Shown: positions 37,675-61,811, numbered from the stretch's first letter. The stretch is 64,000 nt of DNA from Paraspadella gotoi (GCA_051294375.1 CM119267.1:8399814-8463813), one strand, 5' to 3'. Numbers and translations: made by a program. Notes: generated by a model from the sequence alone, not told the origin.

Positions 37675-38602
37675 GCCGAGTCGCCGCATTCCCTGGCAAC
37701 CGAGAAAACTTGGCGATCGCATGCTGCATAGGTTGCAGCAACTGAGCCCCGCACGCGTTCCTCAACGAACTGGGAAAGAAACTAAAAAGAATTTAGGAGT
37801 TGAAGCTTCGGTTGGATTCCAGGGAAAGCGAATGAAATAAAACCATGAAGCAAAAATGACTCCCACACTTATTTTTTTTAGGAAAATAAAGTAAATTGTA
37901 AATAATCAATAGGTACTAGTCCAAATTTCGTAACATATCGTGTATATATTATTTCGACGAGAGCACTAACCGACAAGTTCTGATATTGTACATCGCTAAA
38001 AAGAAATCTCAATCCGATGTAAATAAATCGGCGTTAGACTTCCGACGCCTCTCTTTTACGCCGACAGTCTTTTTTTTTTACACTCGCCAGATGGCGCGCC
38101 AAAAATCCAAACCCCCCTAACAAAATATCTCGCTTTGTACATCCAATTGTTTTTAAACTTATCCCCCCGACACGAACCTTTCCTCAAAAGCTTTTCTCAT
38201 CTCAGTTTGTAATTTTTCGTTATTTAATAATAAATAAAACCGGAAACGATCCGTCTTTTTTTACACCAGAAAAACTACTCCGTCATAATTTCACTTTCAT
38301 TTTTCATGAAATGGGCACAATCAGTATAAACAAATATCCATTCATTTAATAGATAAGCAATCTTGCCCCTGACTTTGGACAGGCTATTGTGGGTTAAGGC
38401 CCGCATCCCTCTTTCAAGATAATAAAAAAGTAGGATCCTGGAAGCTTTCATGTTTTCATGTTTCTTCATAACTTTTTGTTAGATTAGAATGCATGTATTT
38501 AAATTAATCGAATCGTGTGGTTCAAATTCGAATTCATTTTTCAATTCATATACAGAAAAAGTCATTCATTTCAGTTTCTTTCCATTTTTTCCCCCTCTCA
38601 AT
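37675..38602. other. Convergent intergenic stretch
   Basis: Lies between the 3' ends of the channel gene and the minus-strand coiled-coil gene. It holds an AATAAA near 37836, a partial copy of repeat family A (38325-38462) and no coding sequence. Confidence 0.6.
38325..38462 (+). repeat. Dispersed repeat family A, partial copy 3
   Basis: Matches the inner part of copies 1 and 2 (TCCATTCATTTAATAGATAA, CCTGACTTTGGACAGGCT, TTTCAAGATAAT). It lacks the palindrome end and the distal third. It sits in the gap between the channel gene and the coiled-coil gene. Confidence 0.65.
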
Positions 38603-49621
<11,019 letters not shown>

Positions 49622-50275
49622 AATTTTTTCCTACGTTTCCTTTTCCATTTTCGCGGCCGGAATAAATATCCAAAAAAAAAAATTAAAAGAAAGTTGTCTA
49701 ACTTCCGATACTACGAGTCGAATTAACGGAGAGAATTCTTGTTTTATTTACGACAAGAGAAATTTTTTTTATGAAAGACAAATTCTAATTTAATAATTAT
49801 ATCTTTAAACGAGGATGCTTCTTTGATTTTTTTATGTAAATTGATTGTATGACGAGTAAGAAAAAAAAACTTATTCTTCTAAGCAATGGCGGCTGTCGGA
49901 ATCATCAGCGGATTCATTAATAATTTTTGACGATGATGAAGAGAAATTGTCGGAAGGGATAACAAGGAACAGCAAACTGCGAAATACTCTTTCCACGTTA
50001 ATACTAACTATCATTATATAATATAAAACTCTTATATCAAAAGAAGATTGTGAGTAAGGAAAACTCATTAATCATTAATCATTAATCATTATTCAATTAG
50101 AAATAAGTCTTTAAATTCCGAAAAAACTCAAAGACCTTAGAAACTCATCTTAATCAGTTGATGCATTGCTTTCATTTGTATTTTTTTGCCATATCGCCTG
50201 CCTATCTCTTTCCTGTCAATCGGTTATCTCCAACTCGATCTCCCATCTGTAACTCGAGACGCCACCGCCGCCGCC
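49622..50275. promoter_or_regulatory. Divergent 5' region between two genes
   Basis: The minus-strand coiled-coil gene starts at 49621 and the plus-strand membrane gene at 50276, so this 650-bp AT-rich stretch should hold both promoters. No clear TATA box was seen. A CCGCCGCC run directly precedes the second ATG. Confidence 0.45.
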
Positions 50276-50705
50276 ATGGGAAGGAGACGCAGCGAGAGTC
50301 GAAGCCCCGGAAGTTATTACTATCCTTACGCGACCGACAGCAACATCGAGCTCATTCAGTCGCCCAACAAGCATTGCTACAGGTTGCTACAGACCTTGCG
50401 CGCATTACGAGTAGTACTGACTTTTTTTATATCTTTTTTTTGGCTCTTTCCGTTCTTATGTTTTTTTAATATTTGTTTTTCTAGTACCTTCGTGTCCCCA
50501 TTTTCTAGATGCGAGTTTTACTTTTATATTTTTATATTGCAATGGCGATGGTGGGCGTGGTACGAATTTCGTCCCGCAATAATCGGCCAGATTTCTTCTC
50601 GTCTCCATGGTGGTGTCGTGGTGGTGGATCGGGGTCATCGTCGAAAGCCAGGCCTACATCTACGATTCCATCGGCGCCATGATCACCCGCTATCTCGACC
50701 CGATG
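50276..50705 (+). CDS. Small membrane protein, first two exons (partial)
   Basis: Exon 1 (50276-50382) starts in a strong context (GCCGCCATGG) and reads MGRRRSESRSPGSYYYPYAT, then DSNIELIQSPNKHCYR. Exon 2 (50591-50705) continues in phase as FLLVSMVVSWWWIGVIVESQ and AYIYDSIGAMITRYLDPM, ending at G|GTTTTT. The N terminus is basic and cytoplasmic-like, followed by a membrane segment. The next exon must start at phase 0; AG sites near 51431 and 51493 are candidates, ending at TGC|GTGAGT (51589). Family not recognised. The unspliced open frame 50186-50730 is a trap: intron sequence keeps it open. Confidence 0.55.
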
Positions 50706-52289
50706 GTTTTTTGGGTTTCGGAAAAGTGAAACGAGAACGGTTTCTATGGTTACGAAAGCTGGCTTCGAAGTCGTATGGGATGATAAGTACCTGTTTACAT
50801 ATTTGGTTTGAGATATCAAATAATTAATGGTTTACCTGCCAGATTTTAAAATAATCGTGATTCTAATCTTGAAAAAATTAACATTTTTTTGTTTAGAGGA
50901 AAATGAGTCAGACTATTAGAATGAGCACTCTCTGAACTTATGACTTTTGGATCTCTAGTTATTCTGAAGAAAATTAAACCGTTGTTGGTAAACTTGTCGC
51001 AATTCGAAATATATAACGTTATTTTTTTTAACGTTTCAAAATGGCGGGCAAAAGAACTTGTGCCACCTCGAAAGGAAATTAATTAATTATTGAGATTCGA
51101 AATTATACTAGGAAAATTTGGAAAATTATTGTTTCTTAAATAATATCGAAAAATTATGTTCTTATTCTTGGCAGTTTCTATGGAGGAACTAATTCTATTG
51201 GCGGGGTAAACCTGAGCAATCGGTATTTTCGATACGAACAAGATTTATTAATTTGAACTAAACGTTTCGTAATAGTGAGTCACTTATTTTTCCTTTTAAC
51301 TTATTAAATCATAACTGCTTCGCTTTGACTTTATTTTAATTTCTACTTCATACTATCTCTACCTTCACATGATTTTTCTTCCTCTTTTCAAATCATATCA
51401 TGTCATTTCATATCATTTCTTCCTCTTTTCAGATCATTTCCCTCTTTTTCTTCTCTCCTCTCTCCCCAATTTCACTTTCATTCCTCCTCCAAAGTTCCTG
51501 CAGCAAATCTCCTCAGAATCCGTCCGTTCGCGCCGCCACGACGCCGCCTTCCCGCCACGCCCGTCATTCGTCCTCCACGTTCTCGTGCGTGAGTCATCTC
51601 TGTTTTGGGGTCACGTGATCCTCTCGGCTCTGAGTCACGTGGTCGCTCGACCGAGAAGGAGGAATGGAGCCGAGGGAAGAATTTCGGCTTTCGTGGTTAC
51701 GATTTCGTCGTCGTCTTCGTCGTCGTCTTCGTCGTCGTCGTCGTCGTCATGGTCGTGGTTCCATTCTTCCGGAATTTGCCCGTGGCACAAGCTCGTTCAA
51801 CACGTTGAAACCGCGCGAGCAACACGTGTTCATAGCGTAAGAAACGAGGAGGCGCGAACTCGTTTCTTAGAAAAGAAAAACTAACGATGTTTCTTTTGAA
51901 TTCTTGCGCCGTGAATTTTTGTAAACTTCTTTTTTTTTGGGGGGGGTGAGGCGCAACAGTTTAGCGAACAGCTGATCGAGTTGGAGAAGTTGTCCCTTGC
52001 ATAGAATTGCCTTTCCTTTCCGTTGCATGCAACAAAGTCGACGTAGAAAATTTACTGAAGGGTGAATTCGGGAGATTTTTGTCATTATTCGAACTACTTT
52101 GAGAAAACAACTTCAAGAACTGAAAATTAGGACTGAAGTCGAATACCCTGATTTGTTGATTTCGGACGAAGAAAATTAATAGAATTAAACCAGATTAATA
52201 TTCAGACTCGAGGCGATATAATAGATCCGAACTTAAAAATGACGGTAACTCGGTTCGCAGCTGCTCTCTCTCTCTCCTCTCTCTCTCTT

Positions 52290-52341
<52 letters not shown>

Positions 52342-52933
52342 CTCTCTCTCTCTCGTCTCTTCTCTCTCATCTCTGCTCTCTCATCTCCTCGCTCCCGATG
52401 ACGCGCTAATTTTCATTTTCCTCGTAGCTTAGTCGTGACACAGAATTCATTACCGATTCTCTCGGCGTTCCTCGTTGGCGCCCGTTTTCCATTTGGCGGC
52501 GTCATTTGCTGAGCATCAGTGGAATGGCACCTCGGCGCCATTAGCGTATCTCTCACTTATTTAGAGTTCTGTCTCTCTCTCTGAGCGCGAGCGGAGCTTT
52601 TCAACTTTGCTCCGTAACCCACGAGATTTATAAGATGTGATAAGAGATTACTCTTTCGGTCATTGGGATTTTTAAATAAAGAGTGAATCAGACTTGATAA
52701 CCCCGTTCACGAGACTTATTCAACCTTTGGGAATAGTATTTACCTTTGCTTCAAATCAATTATATATTTAGTGCGCGTTTTCAAAGATTCTCGTGACTGT
52801 TTCTTCACGCTTAATCATTTAGATCATAAGTTAAAGCTTCGTGGTAGTGGACCGGTCATGTGATACCTGCTCTGCAATGTTGCTATTTTTAAAAGCGCAA
52901 ACTACACGTTATTCGTATTGATCCTCATTGGCA
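50706..52933. other. Mostly non-coding, possible exon near 51.43-51.59 kb
   Basis: Apart from the candidate third exon of the membrane gene, I see a GTC-rich run (about 51700-51750), a CT microsatellite (52262-52390) and AT-rich DNA. Confidence 0.4.
52262..52390. repeat. Interrupted CT microsatellite
   Basis: CT repeat with several interruptions, between the membrane gene and the long inverted repeat. Confidence 0.9.
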
Positions 52934-55900
52934 TACAAGTACCGGAAAACCTAGAATGTTCGTAAGTCTGTACATGTAATAACCTTATCCATTTATAGGA
53001 TAAATGGCTTAGGATTTTATAGGAAGTTGTCGGATGTACTGGCTATTTGCCCATTTTAGCAAATTTTCAATAAATAATCCTAAACCTCTTAAAAATTGGG
53101 TCAAATATTTTGTTAACAAACTTGCCATCAGCTCTAATATATTTTGAAATTCTTTGTCTTAAAATTTTGCCTAACTTGTACTCAAGAGGGTTTGATAAAC
53201 TTCTGTAGTAAATATTGTTACTATAAAAAAATTTTTTTGCCATTTTTATCAGTGCTGATAGTTTTGATGGGTCATTTTTTCCAATGATGGATAACTTCCT
53301 TATCTGTGAATATTATGGTTTTAAATTTAGTAATTAATGGGCCTTGGGTAGTCCTGCATTGCATATAATTTCAGTTATTTTAAAAAAACTTTGGCACAGG
53401 GCCAAAATTTTTTTTACAAAATTCATTAGTCAATCCTCGCCCTAAAAATATTAATGCACAATATTGTTATTCTTTGCCTATTCAAATCAGCTTAAAACAT
53501 ATCAAAATAACCCTAAAGCAAAAAATTTTCTCACATTTTTAAAAACTCATTGCATATGTTGCATTTTTTCAATTTTTAAATTTTTTACTAAAAGTAATCC
53601 ATTTTTTTAAAATTTTTTGTTTGACGATACGTATATCATCAAACTTTTACTACAAATATACCATTCACAACCTAATTATTTATAAATTTTAAAATTTTTA
53701 ATATTTTTTAATATTATCTAAAAAATTATAGATCTTAATAAGCATTCTGCTAACTTTTCAATGTGGGCATCATTTGAAAAAGAGGCAACTCGACGGATTC
53801 TAAATATATAATTTTTTTACCAAATTTAATTCCAAAGCTGAGAAAGAATTCTTTTCAAAGTGGTCAAAAATTAAAAAAACACTACTTTTTTAACTTTATA
53901 AAAAATGCGGCTATGAATAGCTTTGCTTTAATACTTGGCAATTTAGGTCAAGAAATTGTTCATATTTTGTGTAGTGACATGTCCCAGGGAATAAAAGAAA
54001 ACTTATAGCTAGATTTCCTCAATCGATTTTTTAAATTGGCAGAACATTTTTACCTTTTTTTACCAAGTTTTTGAGTACGCTAAATGTTTCTTCTGATTAC
54101 ACAAAATAGAAATTCGAAAAATTGAAGAATTTTTAGTACCAATAGTTGGTGTTTATGTTTGCAAATAGAAGAAAAAAAAACCCTCGTTTTAAAAATTTGA
54201 TCTGGAACAGTCGGTAACTAAGACTTTACAATGCATCGTCGATGCCAATCGTTCTTTCAAAAATTTTTTTATTTAATACATTTTGAAAGCGGAAAAAAAG
54301 AAAAGTCGAATGCTGGTGGCATGAAAGGTACAGATAATCTGCGACATCGTGATTTGGAAATCATGACCTTTTTATGTCTTGGGGTAATGGGGGCAATTAA
54401 ATAAACCCAAAAATTCAATCATTTAAGTCCAGTCAATCAACCTTTCAAATAGACTGTTCCCGCGAAATTTTTTTCTTCACTAAAAAAAGATTTTTTTCTT
54501 CCCTAAAAAAATTTCGCCAGACAACTATTTTGAAAGAGTGATGATTGACTTTAATGATTACAATTCTTAGGTTTATTTACTGCCCCCATTACCCAAGACA
54601 TAAAAGGTCATGATTGTCAAGTTTCACAATGTCCAGACTTATGTACCTTTCATGCACTTGCATTCCGAATTTTCTTTTTTTCCCTTTCAAATGTATAAAT
54701 AAAAAAAATTATTTGAAGAACGATTGGCTTTGACGATGCCATTGCGTAAGCCTTAGTTACCCTGTTCCAGATAAAATTTTTAAACGACGATTTTTTGCCC
54801 ATTTTGAAACCATTAACCACCAACTATTGTACTATTAATTCTTATTCTCCAAAATTATATCTTGCTGTAATCGGAAAAAAACGCTCTCAGCGACTGTAAA
54901 AATTTGAAAAAGCAGTTGAAAATTTCTGCCAAATTTAAAAATTCGATGAGGAAGGAACTCTACTATAATATTTCTTTTATCCTGGGACTGTCACTACCAC
55001 AAAATTGAACAATTCTTGACCTAATTGCCAAGTATTAAACCAAGCTAGTTCATAGCCGCATTTTTATTAAACGGTTTAAAAGTAGTGTTTTTTATTAATT
55101 TTTGACACTTTGAAAGACATTTCTCACTTTGGGACATAAATTTGGCGTAAAAAATCTATATATTTGATTCCTCGAGTCTGCCCTCTTTTTCAATGATGCC
55201 CCACATTGAAAAAGTTAGCAGAATGCTTATTAAAATTAATTTAATAATATTTAAAAACATATTAAAAATATTTTAAAATTTATTAAAAAATTTAGGGTTT
55301 GATGGTAATATTTGCTAAAGGTTTATGATTATACTATCGTCAAACCAAAAATTTTAAAAAATGGATTATTTAGGTAAAAAAAAAAATTGAAAAATGATAA
55401 AATGCAACAATATGCAAATGAGTTTTTAAAAAATGCTTTGAAGAAAATTTTTTGCTTAGGGTTATTTTGAATATGTTTTAACTGATTTATAGGCAAAGAA
55501 TAACAATATTTGCCATTAATATTTTTAGCCAGGTATGTGACAATTGAATTTTGTAAAAAAAATTTTGCCTGTGCCAAAAAGTTTTTTACAATGACTGAAT
55601 TTATATGCTCAATGCAGACTACCCCAAGCGCCCATTACTTACTAAAATTTGTAAAAACCATAATACTTCACAAATAAGGAAGTATGCATCATTGAAAAAA
55701 AGAACCCATCAAAAAATATCAGCACTGATTAACAATGTAAAAAATTTTTATCAGAACAATATTTCTAACAGAAGTTTCAAACCCTCGTTGAGTACAAGTT
55801 AGCAAAATTTTAAGAAAAAATTTCAAAATATTAGAGCTATGCAAAGTTTTTAACAAATATTTTTGACCCAATTTTTAGAGGTTTAGGAATTATTTATTTT

Positions 55901-56034
55901 TGAAAAATTCTAAAATGGGAATTAGCCAGACATCCAGGACAACTTCCTAATAAATAATCCTAAAGCCATTTATCCTATAAATGAAAAATTTATTACATGT
56001 ACAGATTACGACATTCTAGGTTTCCGTACTTGTA
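52934..56034. repeat. Long inverted repeat, two 1.5-kb arms, almost no spacer
   Basis: The outer end TACAAGTACCGG...ACCTAGAATG (52934) is the inverse of CATTCTAGG...CCGTACTTGTA (ending 56034). Matching continues inward throughout, for example CCATTTATAGGATAAATGGC against its partner near 55970, down to GCGAAATTTTTTT on both sides of the centre at about 54485. The arms differ by many indels and substitutions. Very AT-rich. No obvious target-site duplication at the ends. It is either a fold-back element or a palindromic read artefact. Confidence 0.8.
53067..53306 (-). CDS. Possible coding remnant in the left arm
   Basis: Open frame of 79 codons reading QIRKLSIIGKNDPSKLSALI, then NNIYYRSLSNPLEYKLGKIL, then RQRISKYIRADGKFVNKIFD, to a stop. 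It has no ATG, and the upstream frame is broken. The right arm (55663-55802, plus) keeps a diverged version (QIRKYASLKKRTHQKISALI). The balance of residues looks protein-like rather than random AT-rich sequence. Family unknown. Confidence 0.3.
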   Translation of the reverse strand, partial: QIRKLSIIGKNDPSKLSALIKMAKKFFYSNNIYYRSLSNPLEYKLGKILRQRISKYIRADGKFVNKIFDPIFKRFRIIY

Positions 56035-56346
56035 ATTTCTCTAGCGGACATTTTATGGCGTAGTTAAAAGATCCCTATATTCAGCGAGTTCCTTATCTAT
56101 CCCGATTTTACTTTAACAATGAATTATTTTGTTTAAAAAACTTAAAAACTAATTTTGCTCTTTAATCAGCTCACTTGCTGTGGACAAACAACTTCGGCCA
56201 ATAGCTCAGTCGAGAAGAAAACGCAAACTGAATGCCTTGCGTCAGCCTCTTCATCACAATACCAAGACTGTCATCTAACAATTCAACGGATAGCGCGCGC
56301 ATGAGGTGTTGAGAAACAGCCACCGGGAAAGCCGAAAGTGCGACAG

Positions 56347-56495
56347 ATGAGAGAGAGAGAGAGAGAAAGAGAGGAGATAGAAGAGAGAGACGAGAGGAGA
56401 GACGGAGAGAGAGATGAGAGAGAGAGAGAGAGAGAGAGAGTGGAGATGAGAGAGAACCGAGAGACGAGAGAGAGAATTGCTGAGAGTGGAGAAGA

Positions 56496-56532
<37 letters not shown>

Positions 56533-56537
56533 AGATT
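56347..56537. repeat. Degenerate GA tract
   Basis: About 190 bp of imperfect GA repeat beside the right end of the long inverted repeat. Confidence 0.9.
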
Positions 56538-56692
56538 GAGAGACGCAACAATGTGCAGGCGTTGTCGCAGACGCGAGCTGCTTCCCGGTAACGCTGTCTC
56601 CTCCTCCTCTTCCTCCTCCTCCTCTGCTCTCATTCACTCCTTTCCTCCTCTTCCTCCTCATTCCTCCCCTGATTATCTCCAACGAGCGGCGC

Positions 56693-56812
56693 CTATATAA
56701 GTTCCTCCGGTTTCAGCTTCCTCGCCTCGGAGACTCTCGTCTGCCTCCTCCTCCTCCTCCTTCGCACTACGCCTCGAGCAGTCGGTGGGCGCGGCGCTAG
56801 TGTCACGTGACT
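56693..56812 (+). promoter_or_regulatory. TATA-type core promoter candidate
   Basis: CTATATAAG at 56693-56701 in a GC-rich island that follows AT-rich DNA. A TTCAGC initiator-like site lies about 20 bases downstream, and an E-box within GTCACGTGAC at about 56802-56811. It could serve the plus-strand membrane-protein gene ending at 63099. The first coding exon was not identified. Confidence 0.4.
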
Positions 56813-57838
56813 TCATGGCGTCCCTTTTTTTTTCATTCAGCTGCTCTCACTTTCTTCGACGCTGACGTGAAAACTTTCTCCTGCTCCGTTTTCTTGAGCC
56901 GGCTCCCCGTGCCAAATAGAAATGGCAGGACTTCTGAACATTTTTTTTTAAAAGAAACTTGCGGCATTTAACTCATTTATTTAATTTATTTATTTGGTTA
57001 AAAAACGATAAGAATGAATTTATTTATTCATTTCTAACGTTTGTATTTGTATTTGTGTATATCCCATAGCCAAACAAATGAAAAAGCTAAGCAACCTTCA
57101 TACGAAAATAAATTTTTAATTAATTATTATTCCGCATCGTCCGGCGGTCTCTTTCGGCGTCGGCGTTGGTCAACCTGGTAACGTGTCCCGCATCCCATCA
57201 CCGCCTTAAGGCCGCTTTGGTCCGTAACCCAAGTTCGATTGAAGTAGGCTTAGCTTAACCGGTTTTGTTAATCGTAGATGAATTTAAATAATGTCGGAAA
57301 TGCGTTTGAAATCCAAATCAGTGGAAGAAATAATCCTACGTGGTACTGTGGACGCGAAAAAAAAAATAAAAAGAATAAAAATAATAACAGCAAACTTTAT
57401 CGCGTTTTTAATACATTCTTAGCCTCTTAAAATTTCTTTTTTTCACGACATTATTTTCTGCGTCCGATGACCGAGTTACGACGACTTTTAGTCCGTCCAA
57501 CCGGTTTGACGTCTGTGGTCATCATTCAATGAATCGATTCAATTGTTTGAGAGGAAAGGGTCGAGCGTTGTCTTTGTCGTCGCGTCTGATTCTAAATTGC
57601 TGACCTATCAACCAACTAACCAACTGTCGGAGCCACCTCTTTAAACATGATCGTTTATTTTTTGGGTCGTACCGTATTTACATATTACGCATTCCTCTCT
57701 AATTCTAAAACCAGAACTCGCGGCGTTAGTTTTAACAAATTCAATGTTTTTGGCCGAGAACAAAATCACAACTAGTAAATTTCTATTTTTGGTCTTGTTT
57801 TCCGGGAATTTGTGCTGTCATAGAGGAATAACATCTAA

Positions 57839-58200
57839 GAAAAATACAAATTCTATATCTCGTCGGTGACGCTTTCATCGAACCCCGATATTTTAGTTCA
57901 AAACGGTCGAGATTGTGGGAGCGATCCTTGGGTTTGCTATCCCAAAGACCCGGATGCTAGTTCATTGTTATCTGCCCTAATATTAGACGGTTCGGTCTCA
58001 CAAACTCTTAATTTACCAATTGGCAGTCTTGCCCTTCCACGTTTAATGCATACCGCGCCGGGTCCACCGCAACCCTACGGAGATTCTTTTTCAGGGCCCC
58101 TCGGGCTGCTTCATGGGCACTTTGGGCACGCTCTGAATTCGTTGTTCATGATACGAGAGACACCCACGAGTCCCTTTTCGGGAGACACGCGAACAAGTCT
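57839..58200 (+). CDS. Possible exon, unknown protein
   Basis: Open plus-strand frame without ATG, preceded by an AG at 57838. It reads NPDILVQNGRDCGSDPWVCY, then PKDPDASSLLSALILDGS, then LNLPIGSLALPRLMHTAPGP. Codon use and residue mix look like real protein, and the frame stays open into a CT microsatellite. No donor fits cleanly, so the end is uncertain. It could be an extracellular exon of the gene that ends at 63099, but the link is not shown. Confidence 0.3.
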
Positions 58201-58217
58201 CGTAATTTCCACATTGA

Positions 58218-58255
<38 letters not shown>

Positions 58256-58947
58256 CTCTTCTCTCGCTCTCATCTCTCTCTCTCTCGGCGGACTTAATTT
58301 GCTTTTGATTAATCTTTCCCGAAATGTCGCCGATTTCGCGAATCGGAATATTATTTCTTTTTCCTTTCATTCTTCAGCCATCGTCATCTTTTGCTTTTAA
58401 GTTGCGATGGAAATTGCGGAACTCTGCACCTTTTTTTAACAAGAAGAAAAACTCAATTTTGAAAATTTATTTTTTAGTCTCGATTAATTCCTCTCTGACA
58501 TGGATCCTATCTCTTTCTTTCTTACCGCACGAACCAAACGTCGTGTTTGTATTTCTTTTTTTTTTTTTCCGTAAATTGGACTTTTGTTTGCCTCGGTTTT
58601 TCGTTCGCCAGCGGCGCGTTTTCTATTCGGCTATGTATTTTTCTAATACTACCGTAATTTAAAGAACGAGAAATATTTAATGAAAAGTTTATTGCACATC
58701 GAAAATCGAAAAAACAGGCATCTGCAAGATCGATAATACCCAATACCGTCGTCTTTGTCCTTAAAGTCTCTTCTTTCACTTTTCCATTGTCCCTTTTTAA
58801 TCGCCGCTCATCTCCGACACATCCGCGTCTCCTCGCAGTCTTTCTCCCCATCGCGGCGTCGCGTGCTTCCGTTTTTCCAATTCCCTTTCGAATCGAGAGT
58901 CAAAAACCAGATGCTTTAAATTTTTCGTTCAATCTTTGCGTGACTTT

Positions 58948-58981
<34 letters not shown>

Positions 58982-59222
58982 GTGTTTTGAAAACTAGAAA
59001 GGAATTAAAGGAAGAAGAACCTGATCAAAAAATCATGACTTGTATTTTTTTCTTTTTTTGCGAAGTTAGAATCGACTTTGCTAGGCGATCTAATATTTAA
59101 AAGAGTATAATCGATAGTCACAATTAAAAACTGTTTCATTTTTTAATTATATTTTTTATAATCTATGTAAAAAATAATACTCAGTATGTTACTTAATATT
59201 GTATATTACATATTTAGGTAAA

Positions 59223-59333
<111 letters not shown>

Positions 59334-59952
59334 ACCCCGCACTCTTATCGCTCACGTGCACAAGAATATTGGGTTCGTTCAGCAAACAAAAAAACTCTAT
59401 TCGCCAAAGTTTAAATAAAAGAAAAAAAAAAGAAAAAAAGAAAATCTTTGAAATCAACCATTTTTCTTATTTTTTTCCCCTTCGCTTCGTGATGTTTTAT
59501 TTGGATTGAAAGTGAAATCAGCATCCAGAAATAGACTTCAGATTGTTTACGCCTTTTCTCTCCTTTCAGCTCACGCTCTCGAATTGGCCCTTTTTTTCGG
59601 GGCAATATAAAATTTAAAAAACTTGAATAATTGAAGAGTCTAAAAACTCAGAGAAAAAGTCTAATCGTTGACGTTGAGCGCTTTCAACTTTTCGAGTCCT
59701 CATTGGTGGATGGATGGCGACGTCGCCTCCGATTGGTCGAATCCTCGGCGGTGGTTGGGAGGAGAAAGGGGGGGGGGAAGACGCCAAACGAGCGATGAAT
59801 CTCCCTTTCTCTTTTCCACCGGCCAGCCTGTTGTGGCTCATCCCTCGGCCCATGAACATGAATACGAGATTCGGATTTTTCAAGTTATTTTTAACTTTTC
59901 GAGTTTAAAACTCTCGAAGGCCGGCGATGAAAAAAGAGATGACCAAAGGAAA

Positions 59953-59977
59953 AAAAGAGAGAGAGAAAGAGAGAGAG

Positions 59978-60063
<86 letters not shown>

Positions 60064-60126
60064 AAAGAAAGAAAGAAAGAAAGAAAGAAGAAAGAAAGAA
60101 AGAAGAAAGAAAGAAGAAAGAAAGAG

Positions 60127-60169
<43 letters not shown>

Positions 60170-60171
60170 AA
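59953..60171. repeat. Compound GA / GAAA microsatellite
   Basis: GA repeats pass into GAAA tetranucleotides over about 220 bp. Confidence 0.95.
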
Positions 60172-60892
60172 TGTACGGACACTGGAGAGGGTGATGAGAA
60201 CGGATTGACCGACTTAAGTGAACGCATGATCCTTCCGATCTTAAATAATCTCAGGGAAAAAAAAACCTCCCGCTCAGGCCCGGTTTCGCTCGGGTTCACG
60301 CAAGGGGCCCGAGCGCGTGAGTTTCACCGGACTCGACTCGATTTTTTAAAATTCGTTTCTCAATTCGTGAATCACTACGATGAACGAATTGCGAACATTC
60401 GATAAATTCACGGAATAAACGCCACAATAAAAGGAAAGTGATAACGATATTTCACTATTTAAAAAAATAATCACCGCCTCACTTCGATTGTGGGCGGGTC
60501 GCTTTTTTTTTCCCATCGAATGACGAAGCTTTATTAAAGTTTGGCAAGCGACGTCAGTCTTTTTGTTTCATCGTAATCCTCGTCACTTTACAAGTCTCCG
60601 CTACCACCATGATTTATTTTTCTCTCTGTCTCTATCTCGACAACGATTTATAATTAGATTTCTGTCGAAGCCAGAAAATCACGTAGACAAAAGACGGACG
60701 AGCGACAATCGAATTATCCCCTCACGCCCTCTGACGAGGATTGACTCGTCAGCGACCTCGATTTGGTCGGATAAAAAACACACCGTTTAAAATATACATG
60801 ACAAATCATTTCGGGGTGACTTTTGATGAGCCATCCGGATTTTCCCGTTTTTATGTACTTTTCTCTTTTTTTCCCTCGAGTCAAATTTCCGC

Positions 60893-60893
<1 letters not shown>

Positions 60894-60935
<42 letters not shown>

Positions 60936-60942
60936 TCTCTCT

Positions 60943-60973
<31 letters not shown>

Positions 60974-61010
60974 ATCTCTCTCTCTCTCTCTTTCTCTCTT
61001 GCAATCTCGC
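60894..61010. repeat. Interrupted CT microsatellite
   Basis: CT repeat with several single-base interruptions. Confidence 0.95.
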
Positions 61011-61811
61011 TCTCTCTTTCTTATTCTCTTTTTTCTTACTCTCGTTCTCTTTCGTTTTCTATTTTTTTTTCAGTCCGTGAGCAAAAGTTGTCCGGTGAGT
61101 TTTTCAATTTTCGATTCAACTGGAAACTCGATGAGACAAGAAAAAAAAAACTTTGTTTCTCTAGAAAATGGCGAATTTGAGGCCGATTCAGTCGGTACGG
61201 CTCAAATTTTTCTTTTGAGAGCAAAATAAACAAATGACCAAAGCGTGTAAATATTTTTTTTCAAATACAAGGTACATGTTCCTCGGATTTTTTTATTTTT
61301 TAAATAAACGACTACGTAGAAAAATGACACTTGTATTATTATTTTATTTATTTAATTATGTATTTATAATAACGTATTTATTTAACTTTAGTAATGCTGG
61401 GAGAGCTTTATACGTATTCCTAGACCTAGTTACTACAGAACCAAATTTTTAAATTCTTTTTTACCTCAGATTTTAGTTTCGTCTCCGCTTATGTTCGGAC
61501 TGATTGAAATCAAATCAAATCAAGGGCTTGGCCATCACGACTATGGAACGAAATTCGCCGTAAAGCGTCTTCATTTTGGAGCGAAAAAAAGGAAAACAAA
61601 AACATAAACAAACAGAACAAAACAATAGAAAGGTGGTACCGAAGGAAGTGACGCAGCGGTAGGCGTCTTTCCTGCCACTCCCGTCACCCCGCAATCCACT
61701 CCGTCAACGACCGACCCGATTCCTGCCAACGGTCTCAGGATCATAGTGACCCACGCGTCGCCACAGCCTTTTGTCTACGCATCCGAGGTTTATCGTGCTT
61801 TTAAGATCACT

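Larger units (their letters stand above)
56035..57838. other. Repeat and promoter-like region, no coding exon accepted
   Basis: Holds a degenerate GA microsatellite (56347-56537), a run of CTC triplets and the TATA candidate. ATGGCGTCC at 56815 opens a frame of only 16 codons. Confidence 0.4.

Noticed and set aside
50186-50827. 213-codon unspliced plus-strand frame
   Set aside because: Its middle is intron sequence. Splicing 50382 to 50591 changes frame and gives a far more protein-like product.
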